Shown here piece by piece: positions 24,412 through 33,827 of a stretch of DNA of 36,429 bases; position 1 is the stretch's first letter; each line of letters starts with the position of its first letter. Origin of the DNA: Argonema antarcticum A004/B2 (GTDB lineage Bacteria; Cyanobacteriota; Cyanobacteriia; Cyanobacteriales; Aerosakkonemataceae); contig NZ_JAIQZN010000052.1 in the NCBI RefSeq assembly GCF_023333585.1, positions 1-36,429 on the forward strand, in the 5' to 3' direction. The notes beneath the pieces were generated by a model. The model saw only the letters and a program-made list of their open reading frames with translations. It searched no databases and had not been told where the DNA came from. Both the position numbers and the translations under genes were made by a program.

Positions 24412-26250
24412 TTAAAGGTAATACCTAACAGTAGTAACAACCCGACTTTTGCGAGCGCGTAACTGCGCTTTCAAGAACACAGCCGTTTGGTTATGCAAAA
24501 TTCCCTCCCACCAATTCCGCGTTACAAAAGCCGGAATGATTACCGTCGATAAAACACCAGGGTGTTTATCTTCAAACTCGCTCACAAAATCGACAATCGG
24601 AGTAATTACCGATCGATAAGGCGAATCCAGAATTACTAAAGGAATATCTGCCTCTAGTTGTTGCCATCGTTTTTGTAGCTTCTCGCGATCTGTTGTACCG
24701 ATATCGACACTAATCGCCACAATTTCATCGGCTATGCTGCGTGCATAGTCTAATGCTTCTAGAGTCCCTCGGTTCAATTGACCTACCACAACCACTGCTG
24801 GGTGAGTAACAATATCCGTTTTTGGTCTGGGAATAGAACTCCGAGGCGCTATTCCCTCAAGGGTAAGACGTTCTGCCACATATTTATAGTGACGGCGAAT
24901 GGCTATAAATAGGGTCACAAGCAAAGGAATTGCCACCACAACTAACCAAGCGCCCTCCTGGAATTTTGTCGCTACGATCACTCCTAGAACCACTGTTGTA
25001 GCAATAGCTCCTATGCCGTTCATCAAGGCGCTTGCTCTCCAACCGGATGTTCGTTCTTTGAACCAGCGGCGTACCATCCCAGCTTGGGACAGAGTAAATG
25101 AAGTGAACACACCCACAGCATACAAGGGAATAACTGCGTTAACTTGCCCTCGGAAAACAACGATCAAAACACCAGCACATACGCTCAAGAAAATAACGCC
25201 GTTGGAATAGACTAGACGATCGCCCAATAGTGCTAATTGTCGGGGCAAAAATCCATCGCGAGCCAAAAAGTAACAAAGTCTGGGAAAGTCGGCAAAGCTA
25301 GTATTGGCAGCTAAAAGTAAGATTAACAGCGTGGCAACTTGGATAAAGTAGTAAAATGGGTTATGTTCTCCCAAAATCTGGCGACCCAACAGTGAAACTA
25401 CTGTTTGTCCCTCTTCTGGAACAATATGGTAAGCATTGGTTAACAAAGTAATTCCCAGGAACATGATTCCCAGAATTTCGCCCATAAACAGCAATGTAGT
25501 GCGGGCATTTTTAGACTCAGGTTTCTTAAAGGCTAGAACACCATCCGATATGGCTTCCACTCCGGTAAGCGCCGTACAACCTCTAGAAAAGGCATTCAAA
25601 ACGAAAAATAAACTGACCGATTCTTTAACTGGAAGATCGGGGTAATTCTCAGGTATATGTCCGGTAGCCTGTTGATAAAAACCAACGCCAATCAGGATAA
25701 AAATGCTGACAACAAACGTATAAGTGGGAATCATAAACAGCTGACCTGATTCCCGTACCCCCCTCAAATTTGCCACCATCAGCAGAAAAACAAAGACCAA
25801 ACAAAGTTCTACTGTCCAGTGCTGTAACTGTGGAATTGCTGAGGTTAGAGCGGCTGTACCCGCAGAAACGCTAACTGTGACCGTCAGGATGTAGTCGATC
25901 ATCAGCGAACCACCTGCCACCAGTCCTGGAATTAGGCCCAGGTTCTCGCGAGCAACGATGTAAGAGCCACCACCCTTGGGGTAGGCTCGAATGGTCTGCC
26001 GATAGGAAAAAACGACGATTCCCAGCAGCAGGACGATCGCGACAGAAATTGGTACAGACCAACCCAGAGCAGCACTTCCGGCGGCTACCAGAACCAGTAA
26101 GATTTCTTCTGTGGCGTAAGCAACCGATGAGAGCGCATCAGAGGAAAGAACAGCTAATGCAGCGGCTTTACTCAACCGTTCTTCTGCATGGGCGCTCGTC
26201 GGTAACGATTCACCAACCAGAAATCGTTTGACTTGAGAATAAAACGACAT
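24412..26250 (-). CDS. APC-superfamily amino acid permease
   Basis: This 612-aa transporter has about twelve TM helices (about 35-450) and a soluble C-terminal domain (about 460-612). Helix 1 carries SSDALSSVAYATEEILLVL, the unwound region typical of this branch, followed by AYPKGGGSYIVARENLG and SAGTAALTSAIP. The C-terminal domain (TDIVTHPAVVVVGQLNRG to TVIIPAFVTRNWWEGILHN) resembles the soluble tail of KtrA-independent potassium/amino acid permeases of this subgroup. The substrate could be an amino acid or a cation. The operon with tyrA hints at amino acid transport but does not prove it. The start is the first ATG. Confidence 0.85.
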   Translation of the reverse strand: MSFYSQVKRFLVGESLPTSAHAEERLSKAAALAVLSSDALSSVAYATEEILLVLVAAGSAALGWSVPISVAIVLLLGIVVFSYRQTIRAYPKGGGSYIVARENLGLIPGLVAGGSLMIDYILTVTVSVSAGTAALTSAIPQLQHWTVELCLVFVFLLMVANLRGVRESGQLFMIPTYTFVVSIFILIGVGFYQQATGHIPENYPDLPVKESVSLFFVLNAFSRGCTALTGVEAISDGVLAFKKPESKNARTTLLFMGEILGIMFLGITLLTNAYHIVPEEGQTVVSLLGRQILGEHNPFYYFIQVATLLILLLAANTSFADFPRLCYFLARDGFLPRQLALLGDRLVYSNGVIFLSVCAGVLIVVFRGQVNAVIPLYAVGVFTSFTLSQAGMVRRWFKERTSGWRASALMNGIGAIATTVVLGVIVATKFQEGAWLVVVAIPLLVTLFIAIRRHYKYVAERLTLEGIAPRSSIPRPKTDIVTHPAVVVVGQLNRGTLEALDYARSIADEIVAISVDIGTTDREKLQKRWQQLEADIPLVILDSPYRSVITPIVDFVSEFEDKHPGVLSTVIIPAFVTRNWWEGILHNQTAVFLKAQLRARKSRVVTTVRYYL

Positions 26251-26456
26251 AGAGAGTCTACCGATACGATCGCTGCTATCTAGTCTAGGAGACTGGGTTT
26301 ACTCGTTAAAGTATAAAGCCCAACCTATACAGTAGGGTTAGCGCTATTAGCATATCAGCGTTAACAATTGGAATAGGGATAACTCCAAGAGCTTCTCCTG
26401 CCTCCAAGAGCCTCTTCTGTCTCCCAGATGTAGCAAACTAAAAGTGAAATGGTATT

Positions 26457-26479
26457 GGCACTCCCGCGCCGGAAGTGCC
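26457..26479. promoter_or_regulatory. hairpin in the 5' leader of the first pentapeptide gene
   Basis: GGCACTCCCG and CGGAAGTGCC form 10-bp arms with one mismatch and a three-base loop, 35 bp before the ATG at 26514. It could be a leader hairpin or a terminator for upstream transcription. Its function is inference. Confidence 0.45.
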
Positions 26480-26513
26480 ATCAATCTAGTAAGTATGTTT
26501 GCAAGGTAGCCTA

Positions 26514-28061
26514 ATGCAAGTAGAAGAATTTCTAAAAAAATACGCAGCAGGAACCAGAGATTTTACTGGTGTTAACCTCAGCGAGGCCAATTTAAGTGGC
26601 GTTAACCTGAGCGGGGCCAATTTGACCGCAGCCAACCTGAGCATATCAAACCTCAGCGGCGCTAACCTCAGCGAAGCCAATCTAAGTCAGGCCAAACTCA
26701 ACGTTGCTAGGCTCAGTGGAGCCAATCTCACTAATGCCAATTTAAACGGAGCTATCCTTAACGTAGCCAATTTGGTTCGCGCTGACTTGGGTGGAGCCGA
26801 ACTCGTCCAAGCTTCCCTGATCAGAGCCGAACTGATTCGGGCTGAACTTAGTGGGGCTAACCTCAGCGGTGCTAACCTAACAGGAGCCGATCTGGGAGAG
26901 GCAAGACTTAGGTTAGCCAACTTGAGCGGAGCTAACCTGAGCGAGGCCAATCTCAGGGGAACCTGCCTGACAGAAGCCAGCTTGGAACAGGCTAACTTGC
27001 ACGGGAGCGATCTGAGTCGGGCTGACCTCAGCGGAGCCGACCTCAGAGGTGCGGAACTCAGACAAACCAATCTCGGTTTAGCCGATCTTAGCGGCGCTGA
27101 TTTGAGTGGGGCGAATCTGAGATGGGCCGATTTGAGTGGGGTTAATCTCAGATGGGCTAACCTGAGCGAGGCAAAGTTGAGTGGGGCAAACTTAAGTGGG
27201 GCGGATTTGAGCAATGCGAACTTATTAAATGCTAGTCTGGTTCATGCGGATTTAAGCCAAGCCAATTTGATCCGGGCAGATTGGGTTGGTGCCGATCTAA
27301 CGGGTGCAACTTTAACCGGAGCTAAACTCTATGCTGTTTCCCGCTTCGGTCTGAAGACGGAAGGCATGACCTGCGAGTGGATGGATTTAAGCCCGGAAGG
27401 CGATCGCTCACAGATCTACCGTCTGGGCGTCGAAGAAGCGAGAAGGTTTTTTCATCAAACATTACCTACCATTCGTATCATCGTCGATGCCCCTTTAGAC
27501 CAAGAAGCTAACTTTGCCTTAGCTGCCACTTATTATCACTTCGCTCAAGAATATCCGAGCCTAAATCGCCCACCCAGTATTGAAGTGGGCGATCGGAGAA
27601 CTACTATCACACTTAGGATTGATAGTGACGAGCAATTATTTCCTACTGCTTATGTCGCTATTTCCCCCTTTGACGATGCCTCTGCCACTCAGGAAAATAT
27701 CATGACTTTGCTCCAAATGGTTCAACAAGAAGATATAGAAACTCTGAACGCTCAAGAAAAAAATCAACTTCAGCAAATAGGTGGCGACCTAATTCACTTA
27801 ATTGATAAACTCCAAAAGAGTAAACTTTTAAAATTTTTCCCTAGAAATTTTAAAAAAGGTATTTTTTTTCAATCCCCAACTCAAACAATTTTAAACAATT
27901 CCAACGAGGGAGTTTTAAATCTTTATAATCATCCTACTTTTGGCAAAAAGATTATTACGCCGTTGAAGATAGAACCGGCGGTTAAAATAGCTGCAAATCC
28001 CAATAAGTTAGCATTACCTGCTTTGAATGTAATCTGTGATTTCATCAAAACATTTCCTTGA
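26514..28061 (+). CDS. pentapeptide-repeat protein with unassigned C-terminal domain, paralogue 1
   Basis: This is a 515-aa protein. Residues about 18-280 are continuous A(N/D)LxX pentapeptide repeats (ANLSG, ADLSG), expected to form a right-handed quadrilateral beta helix. Residues about 285-515 form a second domain found also in the next gene, with motifs KTEGMTCEWMDLSPEGDR, EEARRFFHQTLPT, DAPLDQE and PTAYVAISPF. The second domain is not one I recognise. The ATG at 26514 is preceded by AAGGTAGCC, a signal shared with the paralogue; an upstream TTG adds five residues. Related helices mimic DNA or act as scaffolds, but no role is assigned here. The long ORF on the opposite strand is a repeat artefact. 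Confidence 0.85.
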   Translation: MQVEEFLKKYAAGTRDFTGVNLSEANLSGVNLSGANLTAANLSISNLSGANLSEANLSQAKLNVARLSGANLTNANLNGAILNVANLVRADLGGAELVQASLIRAELIRAELSGANLSGANLTGADLGEARLRLANLSGANLSEANLRGTCLTEASLEQANLHGSDLSRADLSGADLRGAELRQTNLGLADLSGADLSGANLRWADLSGVNLRWANLSEAKLSGANLSGADLSNANLLNASLVHADLSQANLIRADWVGADLTGATLTGAKLYAVSRFGLKTEGMTCEWMDLSPEGDRSQIYRLGVEEARRFFHQTLPTIRIIVDAPLDQEANFALAATYYHFAQEYPSLNRPPSIEVGDRRTTITLRIDSDEQLFPTAYVAISPFDDASATQENIMTLLQMVQQEDIETLNAQEKNQLQQIGGDLIHLIDKLQKSKLLKFFPRNFKKGIFFQSPTQTILNNSNEGVLNLYNHPTFGKKIITPLKIEPAVKIAANPNKLALPALNVICDFIKTFP

Positions 28062-28191
28062 GCGAAGAATGAGTCTTTTTTTCGGAAAAAATCGCATTTT
28101 GCCGCGAGGAAATTGAGAAATATGATAACAGCAACAACTAAAAAGTTAAATGTTGTTTGAACTATCAGGATTATGGATAAGGTAGCCAATC

Positions 28192-29754
28192 ATGGAAGTT
28201 GAAGAATTTATAACTAAATACGAAGCAGGAGAAAGAAACTTTGCTGCTGCCAACCTGACCGAGGCTAACCTGAGTGGCTTGAACCTGAGCGGTGCTAATT
28301 TCAGTGGGGCTAACCTGAGTGTGGCTAACCTCAGTGGCGCAAATCTCTATTCAGCAAACTTAAGCCATGCCAAACTCAACGTTGCGAGACTGAGCGGTGC
28401 TAATCTCACCAAGGCTAATTTGAACAGAGCTGTCCTCAACGTGGCTAACCTGATTCGAGCAGACTTAGGTGGAGCGGAACTGATCCAAGCAGCCTTAATC
28501 AGAGCGGAACTGATTCGAGCCGAACTCAGCAGAGCAAATCTTACTGGGGCTAACCTCACCAGCGCGGATCTCCGAGAAGCAAAGCTCAGACAAGCTAACC
28601 TCAGTCGCGCTAACCTGAGTGGGGCTAATCTCAGGGGTGCTTCTCTGACAGCAGCCAACTTGGAGGGGGCAAATTTGCACGGGAGCGATCTGAGTAGAGC
28701 GGATCTTACCGGCGCTAACCTCAGAGATGCCGAACTCAGACAAGCTAACCTCAGTTGCACCAACTTGAGTGGAGCCAATTTGAGTGGGGCAAATCTGAGA
28801 TGGGTTGACTTAAGTGGCGCGAATTTGAGATGGGCCGATCTCAGCGATGCCAAATTGAGTGGGGCTAACTTAATTGGGGCAGACTTAAGCAATGCTAATT
28901 TATTAAATGCCAGCTTGGTTCACGCCGATCTCACGCAAGCAAGATTGATCCGGGCAGATTGGACTGGTGCAGACTTATCGGGAGCTACTTTAACTGGGGC
29001 AAAACTTTATGCGGTGTCGCGCTTCGGTTTGAAAACTGAAGGCTTAATTTGTGAGTGGGTAGATTTAAGCCCGGATGGCGATCGGACCCAGATTTACCGC
29101 CTCAGTTCTGAAGAAGCGAGAAAGTTTTTTCATCAAACTTTACCTACCGTCCAGATTATTATCGACGCACCCTTAGACCACGAATCTCATTTTACCTTAG
29201 CTTCCTGTTACCATCAAATCGCTCAGCAACAGTCAGTTTTCTACCTACCACCCAGCATTAAAGTAGGTCGTCGCCGCACTCTGCTCACATTTGTGATAGA
29301 TAACGATAACCAATTATTTTCCACTGCTTACCTTGCGATTCTTCCCTTTACAGATAGTGAAGCTACTCATAAAAATATCATTATCTTAATGCAGATGCTG
29401 CAATCGCCAGAGATGGACAATTTGGGTATCAAAGAACCTCAGCGCCTACAGAATTTGAGTAATGCTCTTATTCAAGGATTGAGTAAAATCTTTGCGAGCA
29501 AGTTATTGAAAAGTAGTTTCGTCATCAAGGAAGATTCTAAATTTTTTCAATCTCCTACCCAGATCGTGTTAACTAATTCAAGCGATCAAACATTGAATAT
29601 ATATCATCATCCCCAGTTTGGGAAACGTTTTGTTAAACCATCCAGCTTCGCAAATCCAGACCAAATAACTTCAATAGAGCCAGTCAAATATACTCCGCCT
29701 TCTGCTAGCGTAGTTTTTGATTTTATCAAAAATTTTCCAACCTTGGAAAAATAA
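28192..29754 (+). CDS. pentapeptide-repeat protein with unassigned C-terminal domain, paralogue 2
   Basis: This 520-aa protein is a tandem duplicate of the preceding gene. The N-terminus (MEVEEFITKYEAGERNF), the pentapeptide region (about 18-280) and the C-terminal domain align throughout: KTEGLICEWVDLSPDGDR, EEARKFFHQTLPT and DAPLDHE match the first copy. The C-terminal ~100 residues are less alike. The ATG follows AAGGTAGCCAATC, the same leader as in paralogue 1, so the duplication included the ribosome-binding region. The 130-bp gap between the genes has no strong terminator, so they may be cotranscribed. No signal peptide or TM segment was seen. Confidence 0.85.
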   Translation: MEVEEFITKYEAGERNFAAANLTEANLSGLNLSGANFSGANLSVANLSGANLYSANLSHAKLNVARLSGANLTKANLNRAVLNVANLIRADLGGAELIQAALIRAELIRAELSRANLTGANLTSADLREAKLRQANLSRANLSGANLRGASLTAANLEGANLHGSDLSRADLTGANLRDAELRQANLSCTNLSGANLSGANLRWVDLSGANLRWADLSDAKLSGANLIGADLSNANLLNASLVHADLTQARLIRADWTGADLSGATLTGAKLYAVSRFGLKTEGLICEWVDLSPDGDRTQIYRLSSEEARKFFHQTLPTVQIIIDAPLDHESHFTLASCYHQIAQQQSVFYLPPSIKVGRRRTLLTFVIDNDNQLFSTAYLAILPFTDSEATHKNIIILMQMLQSPEMDNLGIKEPQRLQNLSNALIQGLSKIFASKLLKSSFVIKEDSKFFQSPTQIVLTNSSDQTLNIYHHPQFGKRFVKPSSFANPDQITSIEPVKYTPPSASVVFDFIKNFPTLEK

Positions 29755-29833
29755 CTCTTCAGGTTGAAAAATTATTATAATAAGCAAAGACGAAAGTTGG
29801 TAAAATTGGCCTGGAGTAGAGAGGGGAAGAAAG

Positions 29834-30442
29834 ATGAACGCATGGCGCGATCGCTTCGGGCAGATGATGGGCCGTAAACGTTTTGTGGTCTGTCGTCTAT
29901 TTATCCATCTAGGTGGGGAACAAATCGCCCCACTGCTGGGCGTCCTCAATCGGGCTGCAAGGCAAGCAATTGATGCAGAAGGCGATATGCAAGTTTTGGG
30001 CGAAGGACTGGTGGACATCTGTCAAAGCCTATTGCAATACGACACCTACTGGCAATCTGCCGCCAATGAAGGCAACGTCTTTTGGGAAGAAGGCGAAGCT
30101 GGTGACGAATTCAACAATTTATTTACCGACTCAGCCCAGCGCTACTTAAGCGGCGAACCAGATCTCTCACGCCCCGCACCTGGAGCAAACGACCCTTTGT
30201 ATCTGCCGGTGACTCGTCACCTGATTGTGATGATTACAGTGGCCTATGAAGGCGAAGTTCCCGAATTGGAAGGGGATCTCTCCAACCTAAGCGCCCTCAA
30301 AGCTGGCCTGAAAGCATTGATTAACCTACACTATAAAGGAACCTTGCGGGCCATCCAAATTCACTGGTCACCCGCTCAATTGGGCGATGAATTAACTTCT
30401 GACCAACTGTTGGAGCATTTTCCAGAATTAATCCCTCTCTAA
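29834..30442 (+). CDS. DUF1517-family protein
   Basis: This 202-aa protein resembles the soluble DUF1517 domain found in cyanobacteria and plastids. It has LGGEQIAPLLGVLNRAAR, LVDICQSLLQYDTYWQSA and a YLPVTRHLIVMITVAYEGEVPEL stretch, then a conserved Leu/Trp-rich end (RAIQIHWSPAQLGDELT). Unlike many members it lacks an obvious N-terminal membrane anchor. The start ATG is preceded by GAGGGGAAGAAAG, a good ribosome-binding site. It lies upstream of the lipoprotein gene with 77 bp between them, so they may share a transcript. The function of this family is not known to me. Confidence 0.75.
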   Translation: MNAWRDRFGQMMGRKRFVVCRLFIHLGGEQIAPLLGVLNRAARQAIDAEGDMQVLGEGLVDICQSLLQYDTYWQSAANEGNVFWEEGEAGDEFNNLFTDSAQRYLSGEPDLSRPAPGANDPLYLPVTRHLIVMITVAYEGEVPELEGDLSNLSALKAGLKALINLHYKGTLRAIQIHWSPAQLGDELTSDQLLEHFPELIPL

Positions 30443-30519
30443 CTGGTAGCAAAAATAGATTGCTGCTTTACACCCTCGCGAGTAGGTTCTCCCTAAACCA
30501 AGTTTGTTGTGAAATTATC

Positions 30520-31404
30520 ATGGCCAGTCACCAAACCGTATTTCGTAAATTTACTATCCTTTTTCTCGCTGTGACCTTGTGCTGGACAACCGTCGCTTGC
30601 GGCGGCAATTCTACCTCAAACAGACAATACAATCAAAACGTCCCGGTGCGATCGGCTCCCACCAAAATCAATCCAGGGGAGTATCCCGTGCAGCAGGCTA
30701 GCTATAACGATGCCAATGGGGAATACAGCTTGTTTTTGCTCAACACCCAGCCCGGTACGCCCTCTACCTTTCGCACCACAGACTTACAGATGGCAAGTCT
30801 GACACCAGAAGAGGTATCCGCTGGCAAAAAGAGTTATCTGAAGGTGGAAAACGGTCAAACCTCTTTGCACTTAAAGGAAGACTTCAAGATTGAATATATC
30901 CACGCAGTCACCGAAACTCGGACAGACCCGCAAACCGGACAACCCCAAACCGTCATTGTGCGTCAGCAAAGCGGCGGCTTCTGGGCACCCTTTGCCGGTG
31001 CTGTAGCGGGGAATGTGGTGAGCGGTCTTTTATTTAGACCCCAGTACTACGTGCCGCCAGTATATCAGCCTGGAGTCAGCCTTATGACTGGCTATGGCGG
31101 GTATGGCAGCACCTATAACCAAGCGGTGGGACAGTACCAAACTCGTTACCAAACGCCTCCACCGGCGGTAAAAAATCGACAATCCACTTTACGTACTACG
31201 GGTAATATCAGAAACTATCCTTCTTCTCGGCCAAGCTACACCAGTCCTTCGCGCCCATCTACTACCAACCGCCCCACAGGTTCTGGTTTTGGCTCCAGTA
31301 CTCTGCGCCAATCTGGCAAATCTCAACCCAGTCGCAATCCATCGTCTAGTTTTGGCAGCGGTGGCAGGAGTCGAAGCAGTGGTTTCGGCAGCAGAAGGCG
31401 CTAA
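30520..31404 (+). CDS. putative lipoprotein, Ser/Arg/Gly-rich tail
   Basis: This 294-aa secreted protein is not assigned to a named family. The ATG at 30520 (MASHQTVFRKFTILFLAV) is preferred over a TTG 60 bases upstream, because it begins the signal peptide directly. The lipobox is TVAC, with the lipidated Cys at residue 27. The middle region holds LTPEEVSAGKKSYLKVENG and a hydrophobic segment (about 155-170, WAPFAGAVAGNVVSGLLF), followed by Tyr/Pro-rich sequence. The last ~100 residues are low complexity (Ser/Arg/Gly/Thr, ending SSGFGSRRR), likely disordered and basic. It may bind the cell wall or nucleic acid; this is inference. Confidence 0.7.
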   Translation: MASHQTVFRKFTILFLAVTLCWTTVACGGNSTSNRQYNQNVPVRSAPTKINPGEYPVQQASYNDANGEYSLFLLNTQPGTPSTFRTTDLQMASLTPEEVSAGKKSYLKVENGQTSLHLKEDFKIEYIHAVTETRTDPQTGQPQTVIVRQQSGGFWAPFAGAVAGNVVSGLLFRPQYYVPPVYQPGVSLMTGYGGYGSTYNQAVGQYQTRYQTPPPAVKNRQSTLRTTGNIRNYPSSRPSYTSPSRPSTTNRPTGSGFGSSTLRQSGKSQPSRNPSSSFGSGGRSRSSGFGSRRR

Positions 31405-31718
31405 GTTGCAGAAGGCGCTAAGTTGCAGAGGAGCAGAGGAGCAGAGGAGCAGAGGAGCAGAATCTTCCCTCTCTTCCCTAACCCCTAGCCCCTAGCCCCT
31501 AGCCCCTTCTTCCATAGCCCCTATTTTCGATCGCAGCGTTCAACTCGGCTAATAACCTGCCTACAATTAAATACGGACTAAAATTTCAGTCTGTAGGGGC
31601 ATAGCATACCATCCAATCAAGCGGATAAAGGTTAGCTTTTGATTCACCCACCCCATCCCCTGCTTTGGAGATTGGGAAACGCAATAACGGCAATAAATTT
31701 TTTAGGAACTCTTGCTTC
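31405..31718. other. 314-bp intergenic region with microsatellite-like repeats
   Basis: AGAAGGCGCTAAGTTGC occurs twice across the lipoprotein stop (about 31395-31428). AGAGGAGC units repeat to about 31460, and CCCCTAG repeats fill 31485-31506, a unit seen again at about 33786-33802. The promoter for petB must lie in the right half; no clear -35/-10 pair was identified. Confidence 0.55.
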
Positions 31719-32387
31719 ATGTTTACTAAGCAGGTAACGGACTCGAAAGTATACAACTGGTTTGAGGAACGCCTAGAGATTCAGGCGCTGGCTGACGACG
31801 TATCCAGCAAGTACGTTCCTCCCCACGTCAATATCTTTTATTGCCTGGGCGGGATTACCCTGGTTTGCTTTGTGATCCAGTTCGCCACTGGATTCGCCAT
31901 GACGTTTTACTACAAGCCAACTGTTGCCGAAGCTTTTACCTCGGTGCAGTACATTATGACGGAAGTTAACTTTGGCTGGCTCATCCGTTCCATCCACCGC
32001 TGGTCTGCCAGCATGATGGTACTGATGATGGTTTTGCACATTTTCCGAGTCTATTTAACGGGCGGTTTCAAAAAGCCCCGCGAACTGACTTGGGTGACTG
32101 GCGTCATCCTGGCTGTAATCACGGTTTCTTTTGGCGTGACTGGTTACTCTCTACCTTGGGATCAAATCGGTTACTGGGCGGTGAAAATCGTTAGTGGCGT
32201 TCCCGAAGCAATTCCTGTGGTTGGTACGCTAATAGCTGACTTGTTGCGCGGCGGTTCGAGTGTGGGTCAAGCAACTTTGACTCGCTACTACAGCGCCCAC
32301 ACTTTTGTTCTGCCCTGGCTAATCGCGGTGTTCATGCTGCTGCACTTCTTGATGATTCGCAAGCAAGGCATTTCGGGCCCATTGTAA
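31719..32387 (+). CDS. petB: cytochrome b6
   Basis: This is the 222-aa cytochrome b6 subunit of the b6f complex, which passes electrons from plastoquinol to plastocyanin or cytochrome c6 in the thylakoid membrane. Four TM helices are present. The haem ligands H93, H107, H194 and H209 are all there (SIHRW, LHIF, SAHTF, LLHF), and Cys42 corresponds to the haem cn attachment site (Cys35 in the 215-aa form). The ATG at 31719 is chosen because it gives the family N-terminus [19 protein letters not shown]; an upstream start would add 18 unrelated residues. AGGA lies 15 bases upstream. It pairs with petD 56 bp downstream. Confidence 0.97.
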   Translation: MFTKQVTDSKVYNWFEERLEIQALADDVSSKYVPPHVNIFYCLGGITLVCFVIQFATGFAMTFYYKPTVAEAFTSVQYIMTEVNFGWLIRSIHRWSASMMVLMMVLHIFRVYLTGGFKKPRELTWVTGVILAVITVSFGVTGYSLPWDQIGYWAVKIVSGVPEAIPVVGTLIADLLRGGSSVGQATLTRYYSAHTFVLPWLIAVFMLLHFLMIRKQGISGPL

Positions 32388-32443
32388 TCTCGGCTCGGCA
32401 ACTGCCGTTTTAAAGAATGTAACAGAGGAGAGCATTTTCCACT

Positions 32444-32926
32444 ATGTCAATCATCAAAAAACCGGATCTCAGCGATCCAGAATTACGCGCCAAACTAGCT
32501 CAGGGTATGGGCCATAACTATTATGGCGAACCCGCTTGGCCTAATGACCTGCTGTATGTTTTCCCCATTGTGATTATGGGGACGATCGCATTGTGTATCG
32601 GTCTGGCTGTTCTCGATCCAGCAGTGGTTGGGGAACCGGCTAACCCGTTTGCGACGCCTCTGGAGATTTTGCCAGAATGGTATCTGTGGCCTGTTTTCCA
32701 GCTCCTGCGTACAGTACCGAATAAATTGCTGGGCGTCTTGTTGATGGCTTCAGTACCCTTGGGTCTGATTCTTGTTCCATTTATTGAAAATGTTAACAAG
32801 TTTCAAAATCCTTTCCGTCGTCCGGTGGCTACAACTGTGTTTTTGTTCGGTACTCTGGTTACTATTTACCTGGGAATCGCTGCCACTCTGCCGATCGATA
32901 AATCCATCACCTTGGGTCTGTTCTAA
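32444..32926 (+). CDS. petD: cytochrome b6f subunit IV
   Basis: This 160-aa subunit IV forms the plastoquinol-oxidising (Qo) site with cytochrome b6. It has three TM helices and the Qo motif PEWY at 77-80, followed by [17 protein letters not shown]. The length is the family norm. AGAGGAGA is about 13 bases before the ATG. The gene order petB-petD, on one strand with a 56-bp gap, is the standard operon of cyanobacteria. Confidence 0.97.
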   Translation: MSIIKKPDLSDPELRAKLAQGMGHNYYGEPAWPNDLLYVFPIVIMGTIALCIGLAVLDPAVVGEPANPFATPLEILPEWYLWPVFQLLRTVPNKLLGVLLMASVPLGLILVPFIENVNKFQNPFRRPVATTVFLFGTLVTIYLGIAATLPIDKSITLGLF

Positions 32927-33119
32927 AAACTGAATAGCCTTTGATATGACGTCCGTTGAGTTTCTTAGCAGTATATAGAGAAATTCATCTGGCGTCATAT
33001 TGATTTTAGATTTTAGATTTAAAATTAAATGTCAATTTCTGGGATAATATATATCCCTCTGCCTAAAATTACTGACGGGTTGAGACACACACTATCTTGA
33101 GGAGGATTAGAGTAAAAAA

Positions 33120-33422
33120 ATGCCGAAAAAGCCAAAATTTCCCTATCTAGTGGGTTCAAAATGGACAGCCAAGCAGAAAACTTGGGGTTGGCGACATTTT
33201 CAGGTGGTAAACCGAAAAAAAGAGGGCAAGTGGGTATTTGCGGAAATGGTGGCATCCTGCGACCCTAGCGTCCGGTTTTGGATCAATGCCAAATCTCTCA
33301 AGCAACAATCTATGTGGCAGGCTGGTTGGCAATCTCTACAAGAAATGCAGACGATCGATGAGATACATCTGTGGGAAGATGATTCATCCAAAATATTGGT
33401 ATCAGCGATGGATCGAGGATAA
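33120..33422 (+). CDS. Trp-rich conserved protein (TIGR02450 type)
   Basis: This 100-aa protein is rich in tryptophan (GSKWTAKQKTWGWRHFQVVN, WINAKSLKQQSMWQAGWQSL). That pattern matches the small tryptophan-rich family TIGR02450, common in cyanobacteria and marine bacteria, whose function is unknown. It is soluble with no signal peptide. The start ATG has GAGGA about 16 bases upstream. Its stop TAA is in the same frame as, and three bases before, the aldo/keto reductase remnant. Confidence 0.8.
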   Translation: MPKKPKFPYLVGSKWTAKQKTWGWRHFQVVNRKKEGKWVFAEMVASCDPSVRFWINAKSLKQQSMWQAGWQSLQEMQTIDEIHLWEDDSSKILVSAMDRG

Positions 33423-33425
33423 GGT

Positions 33426-33593
33426 GTGTCAGTGTACAATATTGTGCTGGCATGGCTAATGGCAAAGTCTCCCTGTGTTGTGCCTATTCCCGGTGCTAGC
33501 AAGGTTTCCAGTATTGAGGACTCGGTGCGTGCGGTTGATGTGAAGCTGTCTGCTGAGAAAGTAGCAAGGATTGACGACGCGACAAAAGAGTGA
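33426..33593 (+). pseudogene. aldo/keto reductase C-terminal remnant
   Basis: From a GTG at 33426 the frame reads 55 residues, including VLAWLMAKSPCVVPIPGASK and IEDSVRAVDVKLSAEKVARI. This is the C-terminal end of an aldo/keto reductase, covering the NADP-binding loop (PIPGASK) and the last helix. The remaining ~260 residues, with the catalytic Tyr/Lys/His, are absent; a stop (TAA 33420-33422) precedes it in frame. It is a leftover of a deleted gene. Confidence 0.75.
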
Positions 33594-33827
33594 GGTGTGC
33601 GATCGCTTAACGTGAGGGTAGCACGATATGCCTACAGCACGCTATGCGATCGCCTCTGTTGCCAAAGTTGCGATCGGCATCTTAATCGTTTTTGACAATT
33701 TATAGCAACCGCCAGGGCGATGAGGGCAACTCAAACTGTTACCTTTAGTTCATCATCCCTTACGGAGTAACCTTTTTCCTCTTCCCTAGCCCCTAGCCCC
33801 TAGCTATAATAGTGAATGCGTCAATCT
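33594..33827. other. intergenic region with CCCCTAG and HIP1 repeats
   Basis: There is no gene. It has two HIP1-like sites (about 33600 and 33645) and CCCCTAGCCCCTAGC (about 33786-33802), the same unit as at 31485-31506. Confidence 0.5.

Noticed and set aside
26687-27214. Long minus-strand ORF opposite the first pentapeptide gene
   Set aside because: Its Leu/Ala/Pro-repeating product is the antisense translation of pentapeptide repeats; the plus-strand gene has the family motifs and ribosome-binding site.
28347-28892. Minus-strand ORF opposite the second pentapeptide gene
   Set aside because: The same antisense artefact of a repetitive coding region.
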